From Siderastrea radians (taxonomy: Eukaryota > Cnidaria > Anthozoa > Scleractinia > Rhizangiidae), in assembly GCA_964017195.1 (NCBI GenBank), contig OZ024887.1, positions 1,980,881 to 2,044,880 of the forward strand: a DNA stretch of 64,000 nt, read 5' to 3'. Of this stretch, positions 9,610 through 17,767 are shown piece by piece. Under the pieces are notes generated by a model that saw nothing but the letters and a program-made list of their open reading frames with translations, did not search any database and had not been told where the DNA came from. The first letter of the stretch is position 1, and each line of letters starts with the position of its first letter. Position numbers and translations under genes: made by a program.

Positions 9610-10509
9610 ATGTCTGTTGATCGGAAGAGAAAATCAACGCATCCCCCAGAGGGGAAAAAGAAGAAGAAGACCATTCAACATATGACGCCCGTGGACTGTG
9701 ATCCTGTGGTATGCGAAGTGGTGGAAGACACCCGAGCTGCAGTGGAAGATATGATGAAAGAATTGAATGACATGGTGGAGCAATCACCCCCATCACCTCA
9801 ATTCACTCTGACGACCGTGTATGACAATGCGGAGGACTATGCTCAAGCGAAAGCCAACAGAGCCCTAGCTAGTTCGGTGGACACTATGGTATGCCCTTGC
9901 CATGATGTGCGTTTGGAGGCCCGAGAATCTCAAAAGGGATGGAAGTATGTGAAATGTCCCATGCAACCGTGTTTGCTGTTTTGTGGACAAGATCAAGTTC
10001 TGGAGTATATGAAAGCTGTGTATAGTCAACCTCATGTAGAAGTGTTGGACATGTGGGGTGGTTTGCAATGCTTTTGCCGTGAACCCGCCACGCTTCAACA
10101 GAGTCATTCGATTCAGAACCCCGATCGCTTGTTTCTGACTTGTTCCAAGAAAACGTGTGGCTTCTTCCGGTGGGCCGATCAACCCTTGGGTCCCAAGTAC
10201 TGGACTTGGTTTCATGACAACCCTCCCAAAAAAGCCGACCAACAAGCTGAACCACCCAACCGTGATGTTCAAGGATATCCCAAACGTGGAGTAGACATCC
10301 CTGGCCCACCACCACCTCCAGTCCAAAGGAAAGAGGATCGACCCCTGACAGATTATGAGAAACAATTGTTACGAGAAATTCAAGATCTCAAGAACCGTCA
10401 AGAAATGATGGTAGCCCCAGCTCCACCACCCCCTAAGTACAGTGACAGTGTGGACAACTGGCAGAAAGGTCTAGAGACCATCAGCTGCGGCCGTCTAGGT
10501 CTCTTTTAA
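9610..10509 (+). CDS. Tandem zf-GRF-type zinc-finger protein
   Basis: 299 residues from ATG 9610 (the ATG at 9577 lies too close to the TATA box). A basic N-terminus (RKRKSTHPPEGKKKKK) looks like a nuclear localisation signal. Two Cys-rich modules follow. The first has CPCHDV, then CPMQPCLLFCG. The second has CFCREP, then NPDRLFLTCSKKTCGFFRW, a close match to the zf-GRF signature in which three Cys and a conserved Arg and Trp bind zinc and single-stranded DNA. The C-terminal third is Pro-rich (PPPPP runs) with a short charged helix. A role in handling single-stranded replication intermediates is inferred. It is followed without a gap by the next ORF. Confidence 0.65.
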   Translation: MSVDRKRKSTHPPEGKKKKKTIQHMTPVDCDPVVCEVVEDTRAAVEDMMKELNDMVEQSPPSPQFTLTTVYDNAEDYAQAKANRALASSVDTMVCPCHDVRLEARESQKGWKYVKCPMQPCLLFCGQDQVLEYMKAVYSQPHVEVLDMWGGLQCFCREPATLQQSHSIQNPDRLFLTCSKKTCGFFRWADQPLGPKYWTWFHDNPPKKADQQAEPPNRDVQGYPKRGVDIPGPPPPPVQRKEDRPLTDYEKQLLREIQDLKNRQEMMVAPAPPPPKYSDSVDNWQKGLETISCGRLGLF

Positions 10510-10545
10510 ATGAGAGAACGAATAAAATTTTTTATCAATGTCACC

Positions 10546-10893
10546 ATGGAGTCTGTGTGTTATGCGTGGGATTCTGTCTTGTCCCTGGTACAATGGCAAT
10601 GTCATCAAACCCTTTGTCAAGTCTTATATGATCACCAACCCGGCACCCAAATCCCCATACCCCCTTGTCCCGAGGACACGCATCCTCTCCACCTCTTTGA
10701 AGAAACCCATGTCGACCGCAACCTGTATCGATGGGTGGTGTTTGTCTTATGGTTAAAAGCCCACCCGAACGCCTGGCGATGGTATCGAATCATTCAAAAG
10801 GCGCATCCCCACACGGTCCCCACCATACCGACCTTATGGGATGAATGCCAGAACGTATGGCCCCTCGAAAGAAAAACACCCCATCATGGTTGA
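10546..10893 (+). CDS. Small Polinton protein of unknown function
   Basis: 115 residues from ATG 10546, whose context CACCATGG is a strong initiation site; an upstream in-frame ATG at 10510 abuts the previous stop and has weak context. The product is rich in Trp, His and Cys and has no domain I recognise. It overlaps the integrase start by 49 bp. A candidate AATAAA at 10521-10526 sits between it and the previous gene. Confidence 0.45.
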   Translation: MESVCYAWDSVLSLVQWQCHQTLCQVLYDHQPGTQIPIPPCPEDTHPLHLFEETHVDRNLYRWVVFVLWLKAHPNAWRWYRIIQKAHPHTVPTIPTLWDECQNVWPLERKTPHHG

Positions 10894-12002
10894 ATCGTTA
10901 CCACGATCCTCGAGCCCCCGGCAGTTTAGGAGGGGTGCAACGGTCTGCTAAAGCCCATCGTCTCCCTTTGAAAAAAGCCCAACGGGTGTTGGAACGGGAT
11001 TTGGCCTATACGTTACATAAACCACGACGTCGTCGTTTTCCCACCGTCCCCGTCATTGTAGGAGGATTAGATGATCAATGGGTCGCGGATTTAGTGGAAG
11101 TGCAACCCTTGGCCAAGTATAATCGGGGTATACGCTACTTGTTGACGGTCTTGGATGTGTTGTCCAAGTACGCGTGGGTACAACCGTTGAAAGACAAAAC
11201 CGGGGTGGCGTTGGTCCATGCCTTTGACAAGATTTTGAAAGAAGGACGACGTCACCCTAATCGATTGCAAACGGATCGAGGGAAAGAATTTTACAACCGG
11301 ACGTTTCAACGATGGCTTGACGAGCAAGGCATTCAACATTTTTCGACCGAAGGGGATGCGAAAGCCAGTGTGGTGGAACGATTTAACCGGACCTTGAAAG
11401 AACGGTTGTACCGTTATTTTACCGCCGCCAACACCTTACGCTTTGACGATGTCTTACCCGAGTTGGTGCAAGGGTATAATGCCACCCGGCATCGAAGTAT
11501 TGGTATGGCCCCTCAAGACGTGACGTGGGACAACGAAGAAGCGGTGTGGAAACGATTGTATGCCAAACGATGGAAAGACAAGAAAAAACCTAAATTCAAA
11601 GTCGGAGATCGTGTCCGTCTCAATAACATTCATCGTACCTTTGAAAAAGACTATTTACCCGGTTGGACCGAAGAAGTGTTTGTGGTGCATCGGGTGATCC
11701 CGGGCCCTGTGCCCACGTATAAGATTCACGAATGGGATGATACCCCTGTCCAAGGCACGTTTTATGAAGAGGATTTACAAAAAGTCCATGTGTCCGAGGT
11801 GTTTCGCATCGAAAAGGTACTTAAGCGACAAAAAGATCGTTGGTTGGTCAAGTGGAAAGGGTGGCCCGACAAGTACAATAGTTGGATTGCAAGTCAAGAC
11901 GTCACGTCTCTCCAACCACCCCAGAGGAAAAAGACAAGGCCCCCCAAACGACAACTGAAGACTAAAGAGACAAGCCCACCCAAAAGACGACGACGCGACT
12001 AA
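10845..12002 (+). CDS. INT: Polinton integrase (retroviral-type DDE with chromodomain)
   Basis: 385 residues. The basic N-terminal part is followed by an rve integrase core with the three acidic catalytic residues in context: Asp in QWVADLVEV, Asp in LQTDRGKEF and Glu in ASVVERFNRTLK, about 35 residues after the second Asp. A basic SH3-like DNA-binding segment (KPKFKVGDRVRL) follows. A C-terminal chromodomain (VEKVL-like start, WLVKWKGW, YNSWI) would target particular chromatin. The frame is open throughout, so the integrase could still be functional. The enzyme makes the 6-bp staggered target cut consistent with the AACTTG duplication. A second in-frame ATG at 10857 (with G at +4) is an alternative start. 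Confidence 0.93.
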   Translation: MPERMAPRKKNTPSWLNRYHDPRAPGSLGGVQRSAKAHRLPLKKAQRVLERDLAYTLHKPRRRRFPTVPVIVGGLDDQWVADLVEVQPLAKYNRGIRYLLTVLDVLSKYAWVQPLKDKTGVALVHAFDKILKEGRRHPNRLQTDRGKEFYNRTFQRWLDEQGIQHFSTEGDAKASVVERFNRTLKERLYRYFTAANTLRFDDVLPELVQGYNATRHRSIGMAPQDVTWDNEEAVWKRLYAKRWKDKKKPKFKVGDRVRLNNIHRTFEKDYLPGWTEEVFVVHRVIPGPVPTYKIHEWDDTPVQGTFYEEDLQKVHVSEVFRIEKVLKRQKDRWLVKWKGWPDKYNSWIASQDVTSLQPPQRKKTRPPKRQLKTKETSPPKRRRRD

Positions 12003-12005
12003 ACA

Positions 12006-13049
12006 ATGACGTTGGTGCCCAACTCTTCGTTTTACGTGACGTTGATGAGTCATGCGAGTACCAAAGAGTTTCCTGGGAACAAGAGCCATCATTTCAGAAA
12101 CCGATTACCTAAACCCATCCGATTTATGGGACGAGGATGGATGGTGGGCATGGTGAGTTTATCCTTACCCACCATTCCCGTGGTAGCGGAAGAAGGAGGC
12201 GTGGGCGATTCCCATCCTCTGTTGTACGTACGATGGCACGAACGGGTGCATGACACAGACGATCAAGGGGACGATGTCTGGTACCATGAACGTCGCGAAC
12301 TCACTGTCTACGGTCGAGATATGAGAAAGGAGATGACTTCGTCGACGGGATCGCACTTTTTTCATCAACTGGTGTACCGTTACGAGCAAAGCCGTGCGAA
12401 ACAAACCCATCCCAAAAACAAATGGACCGAGGACAATGGCGTCAAATTATACCCGACCTTTGAATGGACCTCCGAAGGGGATTTGTTATTGAATACGACC
12501 AATGTGGATTACAAACGACAAGTAGCGCACGTGTCATGGGGTAGAACCTTGGCCCTGAGAATGGGATGGATTGAACAAGTGTCCCCCGGCCAGTATCGAT
12601 TAGGTCCGAATCTCTTGCAAGAATTTCAAGGCATTTCCACCATTCCCACCCCGACGGATATCCGCGATGCCGCCAACAAGCCCATCTTTTGGAAAGTGGA
12701 GGGGGATTATGTGAAATTGAGTCTATCATGCCCTTGGCGGTTTGTGAATTTGAACAAGACCTTTCGTCCTTCGTTGGAATTTCCCTCGACGCGTCCTTTG
12801 CATGTGTATTGTGATGTAGGCACCAGCAGCATGGTAGGGGGTCGTATCACTGATCTCTTACGAGAAATCAAGTACCAACCTCAAAACACCACCCACTTTG
12901 AACCTCGACATATTCAATATGTCCCAGTACGCAACGAAGTGGTGGAAATCGTAGAAACCCAGATGGCCGAAATCAATGGGGATCTGGCCAAGTTTGGTGA
13001 AGGACATACCCTCTTGACTCTCCACTTTAAAAGGGAAGTCGTGGTGTGA
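12006..13049 (+). CDS. SFYVTL-family Polinton capsid-type protein, paralogue 2
   Basis: 347 residues, beginning three bases after the integrase stop. The N-terminal SSFYVTLMSHAS and WMVGMVSLSLP, the central W(T/E)SEGDLLL, and the C-terminal RNEVVEIVE and TLLTLHFKRE motifs align with the protein at 13067, so these are tandem duplicates. The family is a common structural component of Polintons and adintoviruses, probably penton or minor capsid. It has no membrane segments or catalytic motif. Confidence 0.7.
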   Translation: MTLVPNSSFYVTLMSHASTKEFPGNKSHHFRNRLPKPIRFMGRGWMVGMVSLSLPTIPVVAEEGGVGDSHPLLYVRWHERVHDTDDQGDDVWYHERRELTVYGRDMRKEMTSSTGSHFFHQLVYRYEQSRAKQTHPKNKWTEDNGVKLYPTFEWTSEGDLLLNTTNVDYKRQVAHVSWGRTLALRMGWIEQVSPGQYRLGPNLLQEFQGISTIPTPTDIRDAANKPIFWKVEGDYVKLSLSCPWRFVNLNKTFRPSLEFPSTRPLHVYCDVGTSSMVGGRITDLLREIKYQPQNTTHFEPRHIQYVPVRNEVVEIVETQMAEINGDLAKFGEGHTLLTLHFKREVVV

Positions 13050-13066
13050 AGAAAGAAAGAAAGAAG

Positions 13067-14116
13067 ATGTCATTCTACGTGACGTTACCGAGTCATGCCA
13101 ACCGACGTGAATTTCCCAACAACCAAGCCAATTCCTTCAAGATTCGTTTACCTCAACCGTTACGGTTACAAGGAGGTGGATGGCAAGTGGGGTTGAGTGC
13201 CATTTCCTTACCGGATACGCACGTCAATTTGTACGAGTTGGTGCAAAAAGATGGGTACATCCTATCGACGACCTGGGACCAAACCTACCCCAAACCGGGT
13301 GGAAAAGACGGGGAAACGGTCGGGCGAAGAGATAGCGCGCAAACCCTCATCAATGACATTCAACATTTGGATTGGGTGGTGGATGGGGTGAGTTTCATGA
13401 AAGCCGCCATTGCTCACTTGGAACAACGACGCAAGGAAACGGCGATTCAAGGAGGTCGGTTTACCAATGATCAAGGCAAACACAGATACGTCAAGTTTCG
13501 TTGGGAAGGCGAGGATCTCATCATTGACAACACCAATGTCTGTCATTGCAAAACTGACACGCCAGCCCTGTACATCTACACCAAGTTGGCTGTCAAGATG
13601 GGATGGTTACGTAAAATTAGCAGTGGGTTGATTTTGGGACCCAACTTACAACAAGACTTCATGGGGGATCAAATCCCCAACATGAAACAACCCGTTGACA
13701 ACGATTGGAACGATGTGGACGACGATCAACACAACCCGGTCTTTTGGACGGTGCGTTCCTTTTCACCGGATCATTTACGATTGAGTATGAGTTGTGGGTG
13801 GCGTTTCACCAACTTGAATGTGGCGTTTCGTTCAGTGGTGGGAGATCCCTCGCGATCGTTGCACGTGTACTCGGACGTGGCAGGCAGTATGATGGTCGGC
13901 AATCGCGTGACCGATTTGTTGCGAGAAATCCATTACAAGCGGGAAGGCAGAGGTACCATGTACTTTGAACCGTTGCACATTCATTACCTACCGCTTCGTA
14001 ATGAAGTGGTGGAAATCATTCAACTGCAAGTCACCGAAACGTCTGGCACCGAGGATAAGTTGGTCAGGTTTGGCCAAGGCAACACCCTGGTCACGTTGCA
14101 CTTCAAAAAGACATAA
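13067..14116 (+). CDS. SFYVTL-family Polinton capsid-type protein, paralogue 3
   Basis: 349 residues from ATG 13067. An upstream GTG frame overlaps the previous stop, but the family-conserved start MSFYVTLPSHANR begins here. It shares WQVGLSAISLP, the TDLLREIHYKREG region, LPLRNEVVEII and the closing LVTLHFKK with paralogue 2. It lies 17 bp downstream of that gene. Together with the gene at 6858 this gives three members in one element, more than usual for Polintons. Confidence 0.7.
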   Translation: MSFYVTLPSHANRREFPNNQANSFKIRLPQPLRLQGGGWQVGLSAISLPDTHVNLYELVQKDGYILSTTWDQTYPKPGGKDGETVGRRDSAQTLINDIQHLDWVVDGVSFMKAAIAHLEQRRKETAIQGGRFTNDQGKHRYVKFRWEGEDLIIDNTNVCHCKTDTPALYIYTKLAVKMGWLRKISSGLILGPNLQQDFMGDQIPNMKQPVDNDWNDVDDDQHNPVFWTVRSFSPDHLRLSMSCGWRFTNLNVAFRSVVGDPSRSLHVYSDVAGSMMVGNRVTDLLREIHYKREGRGTMYFEPLHIHYLPLRNEVVEIIQLQVTETSGTEDKLVRFGQGNTLVTLHFKKT

Positions 14117-14145
14117 AAAGGGAAAAAGGGGATGGTCAATCAAAG

Positions 14146-14337
14146 ATGCCCAAGACAAGAGCACGTCGAAGAAGAAGAAGGCAACGAGGCGGTCTCTTGC
14201 CTCTGGCCGCTCTCGTGCCAGCCTTGATGGCCGTGGGGAAAGCCGCCGCGTTGGGAGCGGTGGGTGGTGCGGCGGGTTACGGTGGCAAAAAAGCCATCGA
14301 AGCAGCGACCACTCGGAAGAAAAAGAAAGGCCGATGA
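14146..14337 (+). CDS. Small Arg-rich virion/core protein (adenovirus mu/pX-like)
   Basis: 63 residues: a basic leader TRARRRRRRQRGG, then a hydrophobic Ala/Gly-rich segment (residues ~17-48) and a basic tail RKKKKGR. The Gly-Gly after the Arg cluster resembles an adenain-type maturation site and recurs in several small proteins of this element. A DNA-condensing or membrane-active core protein is the likely role, as for equivalent small proteins in Polintons and adenoviruses. A TATAAAAA follows directly at 14341. Confidence 0.6.
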   Translation: MPKTRARRRRRRQRGGLLPLAALVPALMAVGKAAALGAVGGAAGYGGKKAIEAATTRKKKKGR

Positions 14338-14340
14338 CGG

Positions 14341-14348
14341 TATAAAAA
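14341..14348 (+). promoter_or_regulatory. TATA box upstream of the basic-protein/capsid block
   Basis: TATAAAAA lies 56 bp before the ATG at 14404, immediately after the stop of the previous gene. The same box heads the transcripts starting near 6858, 9610 and 21808. Confidence 0.5.
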
Positions 14349-14403
14349 GACAAACGGGGTGACGTGAAGCATAGACCTTGGTGAAAGAGCAAAGAAGACA
14401 ACC

Positions 14404-14730
14404 ATGCGAGGGGGAAGTTTGACACGATTTCGGACAGACGAGTGGTATGATCAACATGGCAGTGGGTTGATGAGGGAGGTCATGCGTGGTGGGTTCCAAG
14501 GCCTTAAAAGCACGCGAAATCCTTTAAAACTGCCTAGTAATATCAAGAGAGGATTGAATGCAGGGTTAACACGCGGTGTTAAACGCAAAGCCGAACAAGT
14601 CATCAAAAAGGAAATTACCAAACAAGCCAAGAAAGCCTTGAATCAGAAGAACGTGAAAGACGCCGTGCGTGTGGCTAGTGCTTTGTTTCCCAAGCAAGTC
14701 AAACGTGCGCGTGATATTTTGGGAGTGTGA
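14404..14730 (+). CDS. Small basic virion protein, unknown
   Basis: 108 residues, beginning MRGGSLTRF with a second EVMRGGFQG. These two Gly-Gly sites, preceded by Met-Arg, fit adenain-like cleavage. The C-terminal two thirds is Lys-rich and probably helical. It sits between other basic genes and the major capsid gene. DNA binding or packaging is inferred from composition and place. Confidence 0.55.
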   Translation: MRGGSLTRFRTDEWYDQHGSGLMREVMRGGFQGLKSTRNPLKLPSNIKRGLNAGLTRGVKRKAEQVIKKEITKQAKKALNQKNVKDAVRVASALFPKQVKRARDILGV

Positions 14731-14732
14731 AC

Positions 14733-14960
14733 ATGGAACCCGTGCATTCACGACCTCGACGAATTCGTAGTAATCGAGGGTTGTCTCAATGGGGAGGACT
14801 GTATCCGTTTTGGAAACTCAGGAGAGGACAACGTGGTGGCTGGTTGAGTGCCGAGGTGATGAGAGTCCCCGGGTTTGATTTGAGACAACGTTTAGCACGA
14901 CGACGACGCTATAAAAACCCCTCACGACGACGACGGGGTACCACTCGACGACGACGTTAA
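14733..14960 (+). CDS. Small Arg-rich protein, probable core protein
   Basis: 75 residues from ATG 14733 (an upstream GTG overlaps the preceding stop). It contains an internal RRGQRGGWLS, a candidate protease site, and ends in an Arg-dense tail (RRRRYKNPSRRRRG). It lies 2 bp before the capsid gene, suggesting co-expression. No domain is recognised. Confidence 0.5.
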   Translation: MEPVHSRPRRIRSNRGLSQWGGLYPFWKLRRGQRGGWLSAEVMRVPGFDLRQRLARRRRYKNPSRRRRGTTRRRR

Positions 14961-14962
14961 CC

Positions 14963-16390
14963 ATGCCGAATGTGATGTCACGCGTGACAGCCCCTACCTA
15001 CTCGGAAGGGGCTGCCCCAGCGCATCCGCGTTCCGAAGGGACCGTCAACTCGGCGTTACGGATTTTCAAGGTGCCACCCACCGACATTAGCATCAATGCC
15101 TATCGCATGGTCACCATCCAACCCACCACCACGGGTATCAATCCCATGGAATTCATCATACCGGGGTTGGACGATTTTGTGGATTTGGGACGCAGTTACT
15201 TTACCATGGAATTGAGATTGCAAAAGAGTACGAACGATAACTTGAACGCCGCTCAAAAATTGTGGCCCGTCAATAATTTGGCCCATTCCATCATCAAACA
15301 AATTGACTTGCAGTTGAATGGCACGTTGATCAGTCCACAATCCGACACTTATCATTACAAAGCTTACCTAGAAACCTTGCTGAATTATGATCGAGAAGAT
15401 GGCAAGACCGTGTTAGGACCCCAAGGCTGGTTCAATCAAGTGGATTTCCCACCCCAATGGACCGCCACCAACACAGACTCTGCCGGACCTGATGCTGCCT
15501 ATACCGCTCTCAGTGCCAATCACAAAGGAGCCTTGGCAGCCATGGTAGCCGAAACCGCCAAGTATGCTGGAGGTGTCACCCACAGTCTGGTGTTTACCCC
15601 CCACTTGGAAGTCTTTCACACTGGCAAACTGTTGGTGCCTGGCATAGAAATCAAGATGAAATTTCATTTCAACAGCCCCAGCCTGTTTTTGAATGGAGTG
15701 GCTCTAGCTGGCCGATTGATGGAAGGGGATGTGAAACTACGGTTTCATCTCTGTCAACTGCGTTTGAATGACGCCATCTACAGGAGTTTATCTGAAAAAA
15801 GACACAATGAAGGAGAAGTGGCGGCTTACCCGACCGTCCGCAGTGAAATCCGGACCTTCAGCATGCAAAACAACCTGGTCCGCTTTGATATCCCTAACCT
15901 GTTTCAAAACAGAATACCTGACCGATTGATTGTGGGATTGTTGGACAGCCGTGCCTTCAATGGAGATGTGACCCGAGATCCTTTCTGTTTCCAGAAATTT
16001 GGTCTGACCTCCATTCGACAGATTGTCAAAGGAGAAGAGTACCCTTATGAAACCCTACAGTTAGTGCACAACAATGGCACCCGAGATAATCTAGGCTACT
16101 TCCGTTTTCTGCAAGCCAGTGGTGCTTGGTGTAAAAAGAAAGGCAATATGGTAGAACTGCTGGATTGGGGCCAAGCTAAAAATTGTACCTTGTACATGTT
16201 TGACAATGTGGCCAATGGATGTGCTGACAGTCAAAACCTCAACCCCAAGCAAACGGGAGATTTACAATTGGTCTTGGAATTTGGAGCCGCCCCCGGTGTC
16301 AATATAACCGTACTCGTGTATGGAGAATTTGAGAACTTGCTGGAGATTGACAGGAACGGAGCCGTGTTGTATAACATTTACCAGCACTGA
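14963..16390 (+). CDS. Major capsid protein (double jelly-roll, F54H12.2-like Polinton family)
   Basis: 475 residues. The N-terminal FKVPPTDISINAYRMV, then PMEFIIPGLDDFVDLGRSYF, and the NNLAHSIIKQIDLQLNGTLI segment followed by YHYKAYLETLLNY are the conserved features of the Polinton capsid family annotated in animal genomes as F54H12.2-like, regarded as the double jelly-roll hexon. The length matches the family, the frame is open, and the C-terminal GEFENLLEIDRNGAVLYNI is typical. The stop codon overlaps the protease start by one base, so the two are probably translated from one transcript or by reinitiation. It would form the icosahedral shell. Confidence 0.87.
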   Translation: MPNVMSRVTAPTYSEGAAPAHPRSEGTVNSALRIFKVPPTDISINAYRMVTIQPTTTGINPMEFIIPGLDDFVDLGRSYFTMELRLQKSTNDNLNAAQKLWPVNNLAHSIIKQIDLQLNGTLISPQSDTYHYKAYLETLLNYDREDGKTVLGPQGWFNQVDFPPQWTATNTDSAGPDAAYTALSANHKGALAAMVAETAKYAGGVTHSLVFTPHLEVFHTGKLLVPGIEIKMKFHFNSPSLFLNGVALAGRLMEGDVKLRFHLCQLRLNDAIYRSLSEKRHNEGEVAAYPTVRSEIRTFSMQNNLVRFDIPNLFQNRIPDRLIVGLLDSRAFNGDVTRDPFCFQKFGLTSIRQIVKGEEYPYETLQLVHNNGTRDNLGYFRFLQASGAWCKKKGNMVELLDWGQAKNCTLYMFDNVANGCADSQNLNPKQTGDLQLVLEFGAAPGVNITVLVYGEFENLLEIDRNGAVLYNIYQH

Positions 16391-16929
16391 TGGAACATGT
16401 GGCCTTGAATAATGTGCAATTGGATTATTTAGCCCGAGACGACCCCCAATTGAACCCTGTCTTTTACGGGACAGTGGCTTGTGATCGTTTACCCAAGAGT
16501 CCTGTCAAGACCCAACCCCAAGGGTACATTGTGAATACGGACCCACACGATCAACCGGGACAACATTGGTTAGCGGTCTGGACGGATGGAAAGGTGTGTG
16601 AAGTCCTGGACAGTTATGCTTTGCCCATGGACACGTACGTGCAAGCTACCCCGTTCCAAGATTGGATTGTCCAACATTGGAAGTATGTGGTGACCAATGG
16701 CAAGTCCCTCCAAGCCATTTCAAGCAAGAGTTGTGGTGATTACGCCTTGTTGTACTTAAAAGCCAAAGCCCGTGGACGAACCTTGCAAGATTTTTTAAAT
16801 GAGTTTTCGGATCATGATTATGTAAGCAATGACCATCAAGCCGGTCAACGCCTTCAACAATTGATTGTAGGTCAAGAAGCCAGATGGTATCAACTCTGTT
16901 GTCATCCGTATCATCAATGTAATGGTTAA
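16390..16929 (+). CDS. PRO: Adenain-type maturation protease (Ulp1-like cysteine protease)
   Basis: 179 residues. Catalytic landmarks are in order: His in PGQHWLAVW (~58-66), the acidic partner in VCEVLDSYALP (~75-85), the oxyanion Gln in SLQAISSKSCGDYAL (~112-126) with the nucleophile Cys in SCGDYA. This is the H-D/E-Q-C layout of adenovirus protease and Polinton PRO, and the length is normal. It would cleave Gly-Gly sites in the small basic virion proteins encoded nearby (RQRGG and MRGG motifs). The stop merges into a polyadenylation signal. Confidence 0.88.
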   Translation: MEHVALNNVQLDYLARDDPQLNPVFYGTVACDRLPKSPVKTQPQGYIVNTDPHDQPGQHWLAVWTDGKVCEVLDSYALPMDTYVQATPFQDWIVQHWKYVVTNGKSLQAISSKSCGDYALLYLKAKARGRTLQDFLNEFSDHDYVSNDHQAGQRLQQLIVGQEARWYQLCCHPYHQCNG

Positions 16930-16934
16930 ATAAA
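16929..16934 (+). promoter_or_regulatory. Polyadenylation signal after the capsid/protease pair
   Basis: AATAAA overlaps the protease stop codon and precedes the tRNA-like gene, so it marks a transcript end. Confidence 0.6.
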
Positions 16935-16954
16935 ATTTGTTCGAAAACGGTGTC

Positions 16955-17034
16955 GGAGTCGTAGCTCAGTGGGTAGAGCCTTTGGATCGAATACATGAGG
17001 AGATCGTGCGTGGGTTCGAGTCCCACCGACTCCC
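16955..17034 (+). tRNA. tRNA-like Pol III gene with irregular anticodon arm
   Basis: A 7-bp acceptor stem pairs GGAGTCG (16955-16961) with CGACTCC (17027-17033). The D stem pairs GCTC with GAGC. The T arm is a perfect 5-bp stem, GTGGG/CCCAC, around the loop TTCGAGT. Both internal Pol III promoters match consensus exactly: A box TAGCTCAGTGGG, B box GGTTCGAGTCC. An 11-T terminator follows at 17048. The 30 nt between D and T arms do not fold into a normal anticodon arm. A loop reading ATCGAAT would give anticodon CGA, but its stem pairs poorly. It may be a degenerate tRNA, an intron-containing tRNA, or a tRNA-derived viral small RNA. Confidence 0.6.
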
Positions 17035-17047
17035 ATAAAAAGGTGCC

Positions 17048-17058
17048 TTTTTTTTTTT
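17048..17058 (+). terminator. Pol III T-run terminator
   Basis: Eleven consecutive T lie 14 bp past the tRNA-like gene and 20 bp before the ATPase start codon, the expected termination signal for RNA polymerase III. Confidence 0.65.
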
Positions 17059-17077
17059 CTAAGGGTAGTTCGTCATC

Positions 17078-17731
17078 ATGCAAACGGGGAAACCGTTTCG
17101 TTTTCATACCCCCTCCTCTATCTTGGTCGTGGGTCCTTCGGGATGTGGGAAAACCGTCTTTACGGAAAAACTCGTGGTAGAGAACCCAGACTTGTTTGAA
17201 ACCCCACCGACCCAAAGGCATTATTGTTATGGCGCCTGGCAAGATCGATTTCAAGGCATGCAAGATCAAGGGGTGGTGTTTCACGAAGGCATTCCCGATC
17301 ATGAGGCGTTGGTCCAATGGTTTCCTCAAGGACATGGGGTCCTGGTCTTGGATGATTTAATGGACGAAGGGAGTCACGATAAACGCGTGTTGGATTTATT
17401 CACCAAACATTCGCATCATCAAGGGGTGACCGTACTATACTTGTGCCAAGACATGTTTCCCGTGGGTCGATATGCTAAAAGTATATCCCGCAATGCCCAT
17501 TACATCGTGGCATTCAAGAACCCCCGAGATCAATTAGGGGTACGCAACGTCATGCTGCAATCGTTTCCGACCACTTGGAAAGACACGTTGGAGACGTTTC
17601 ATCAAGCCACCACACGACCGTATGGGTATTTGGTCTTGGATTTACACCCCGCCTCGTCCGATCAACAACGGTTGTTGAGTCACCTGTTAAAAGACGAAGG
17701 ATGGACTCGCACCTATCAAAAACGACTATAA
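17078..17731 (+). CDS. ATP: Genome-packaging ATPase (FtsK/HerA family)
   Basis: 217 residues. Walker A GPSGCGKT (residues ~19-26) and Walker B GVLVLDDLM (~86-94) are both intact. A sensor-like VTVLYLCQDMFP follows, with a conserved SRNAHYIVAFKNPRD segment typical of Polinton and adintovirus A32-like packaging ATPases. The length is normal for the family. It would drive DNA into the capsid. An ATG at 17078 closely follows the Pol III terminator, so its own promoter must overlap the tRNA-like gene or the upstream intergenic DNA. Confidence 0.9.
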   Translation: MQTGKPFRFHTPSSILVVGPSGCGKTVFTEKLVVENPDLFETPPTQRHYCYGAWQDRFQGMQDQGVVFHEGIPDHEALVQWFPQGHGVLVLDDLMDEGSHDKRVLDLFTKHSHHQGVTVLYLCQDMFPVGRYAKSISRNAHYIVAFKNPRDQLGVRNVMLQSFPTTWKDTLETFHQATTRPYGYLVLDLHPASSDQQRLLSHLLKDEGWTRTYQKRL

Positions 17732-17767
17732 AGGCACCCTTGGAACAGGAAAAAAGAGAAAGCGACC

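Noticed and set aside
8957..9796. 279-codon minus-strand frame overlapping the SLOG gene
   Set aside because: It is a shadow frame of the SLOG gene and the promoter region, with Pro/Ser/His-rich composition and no motif.
13988..14499. Long minus-strand frames over the basic-protein genes
   Set aside because: Shadows created by Arg-rich codons on the plus strand; no independent support.
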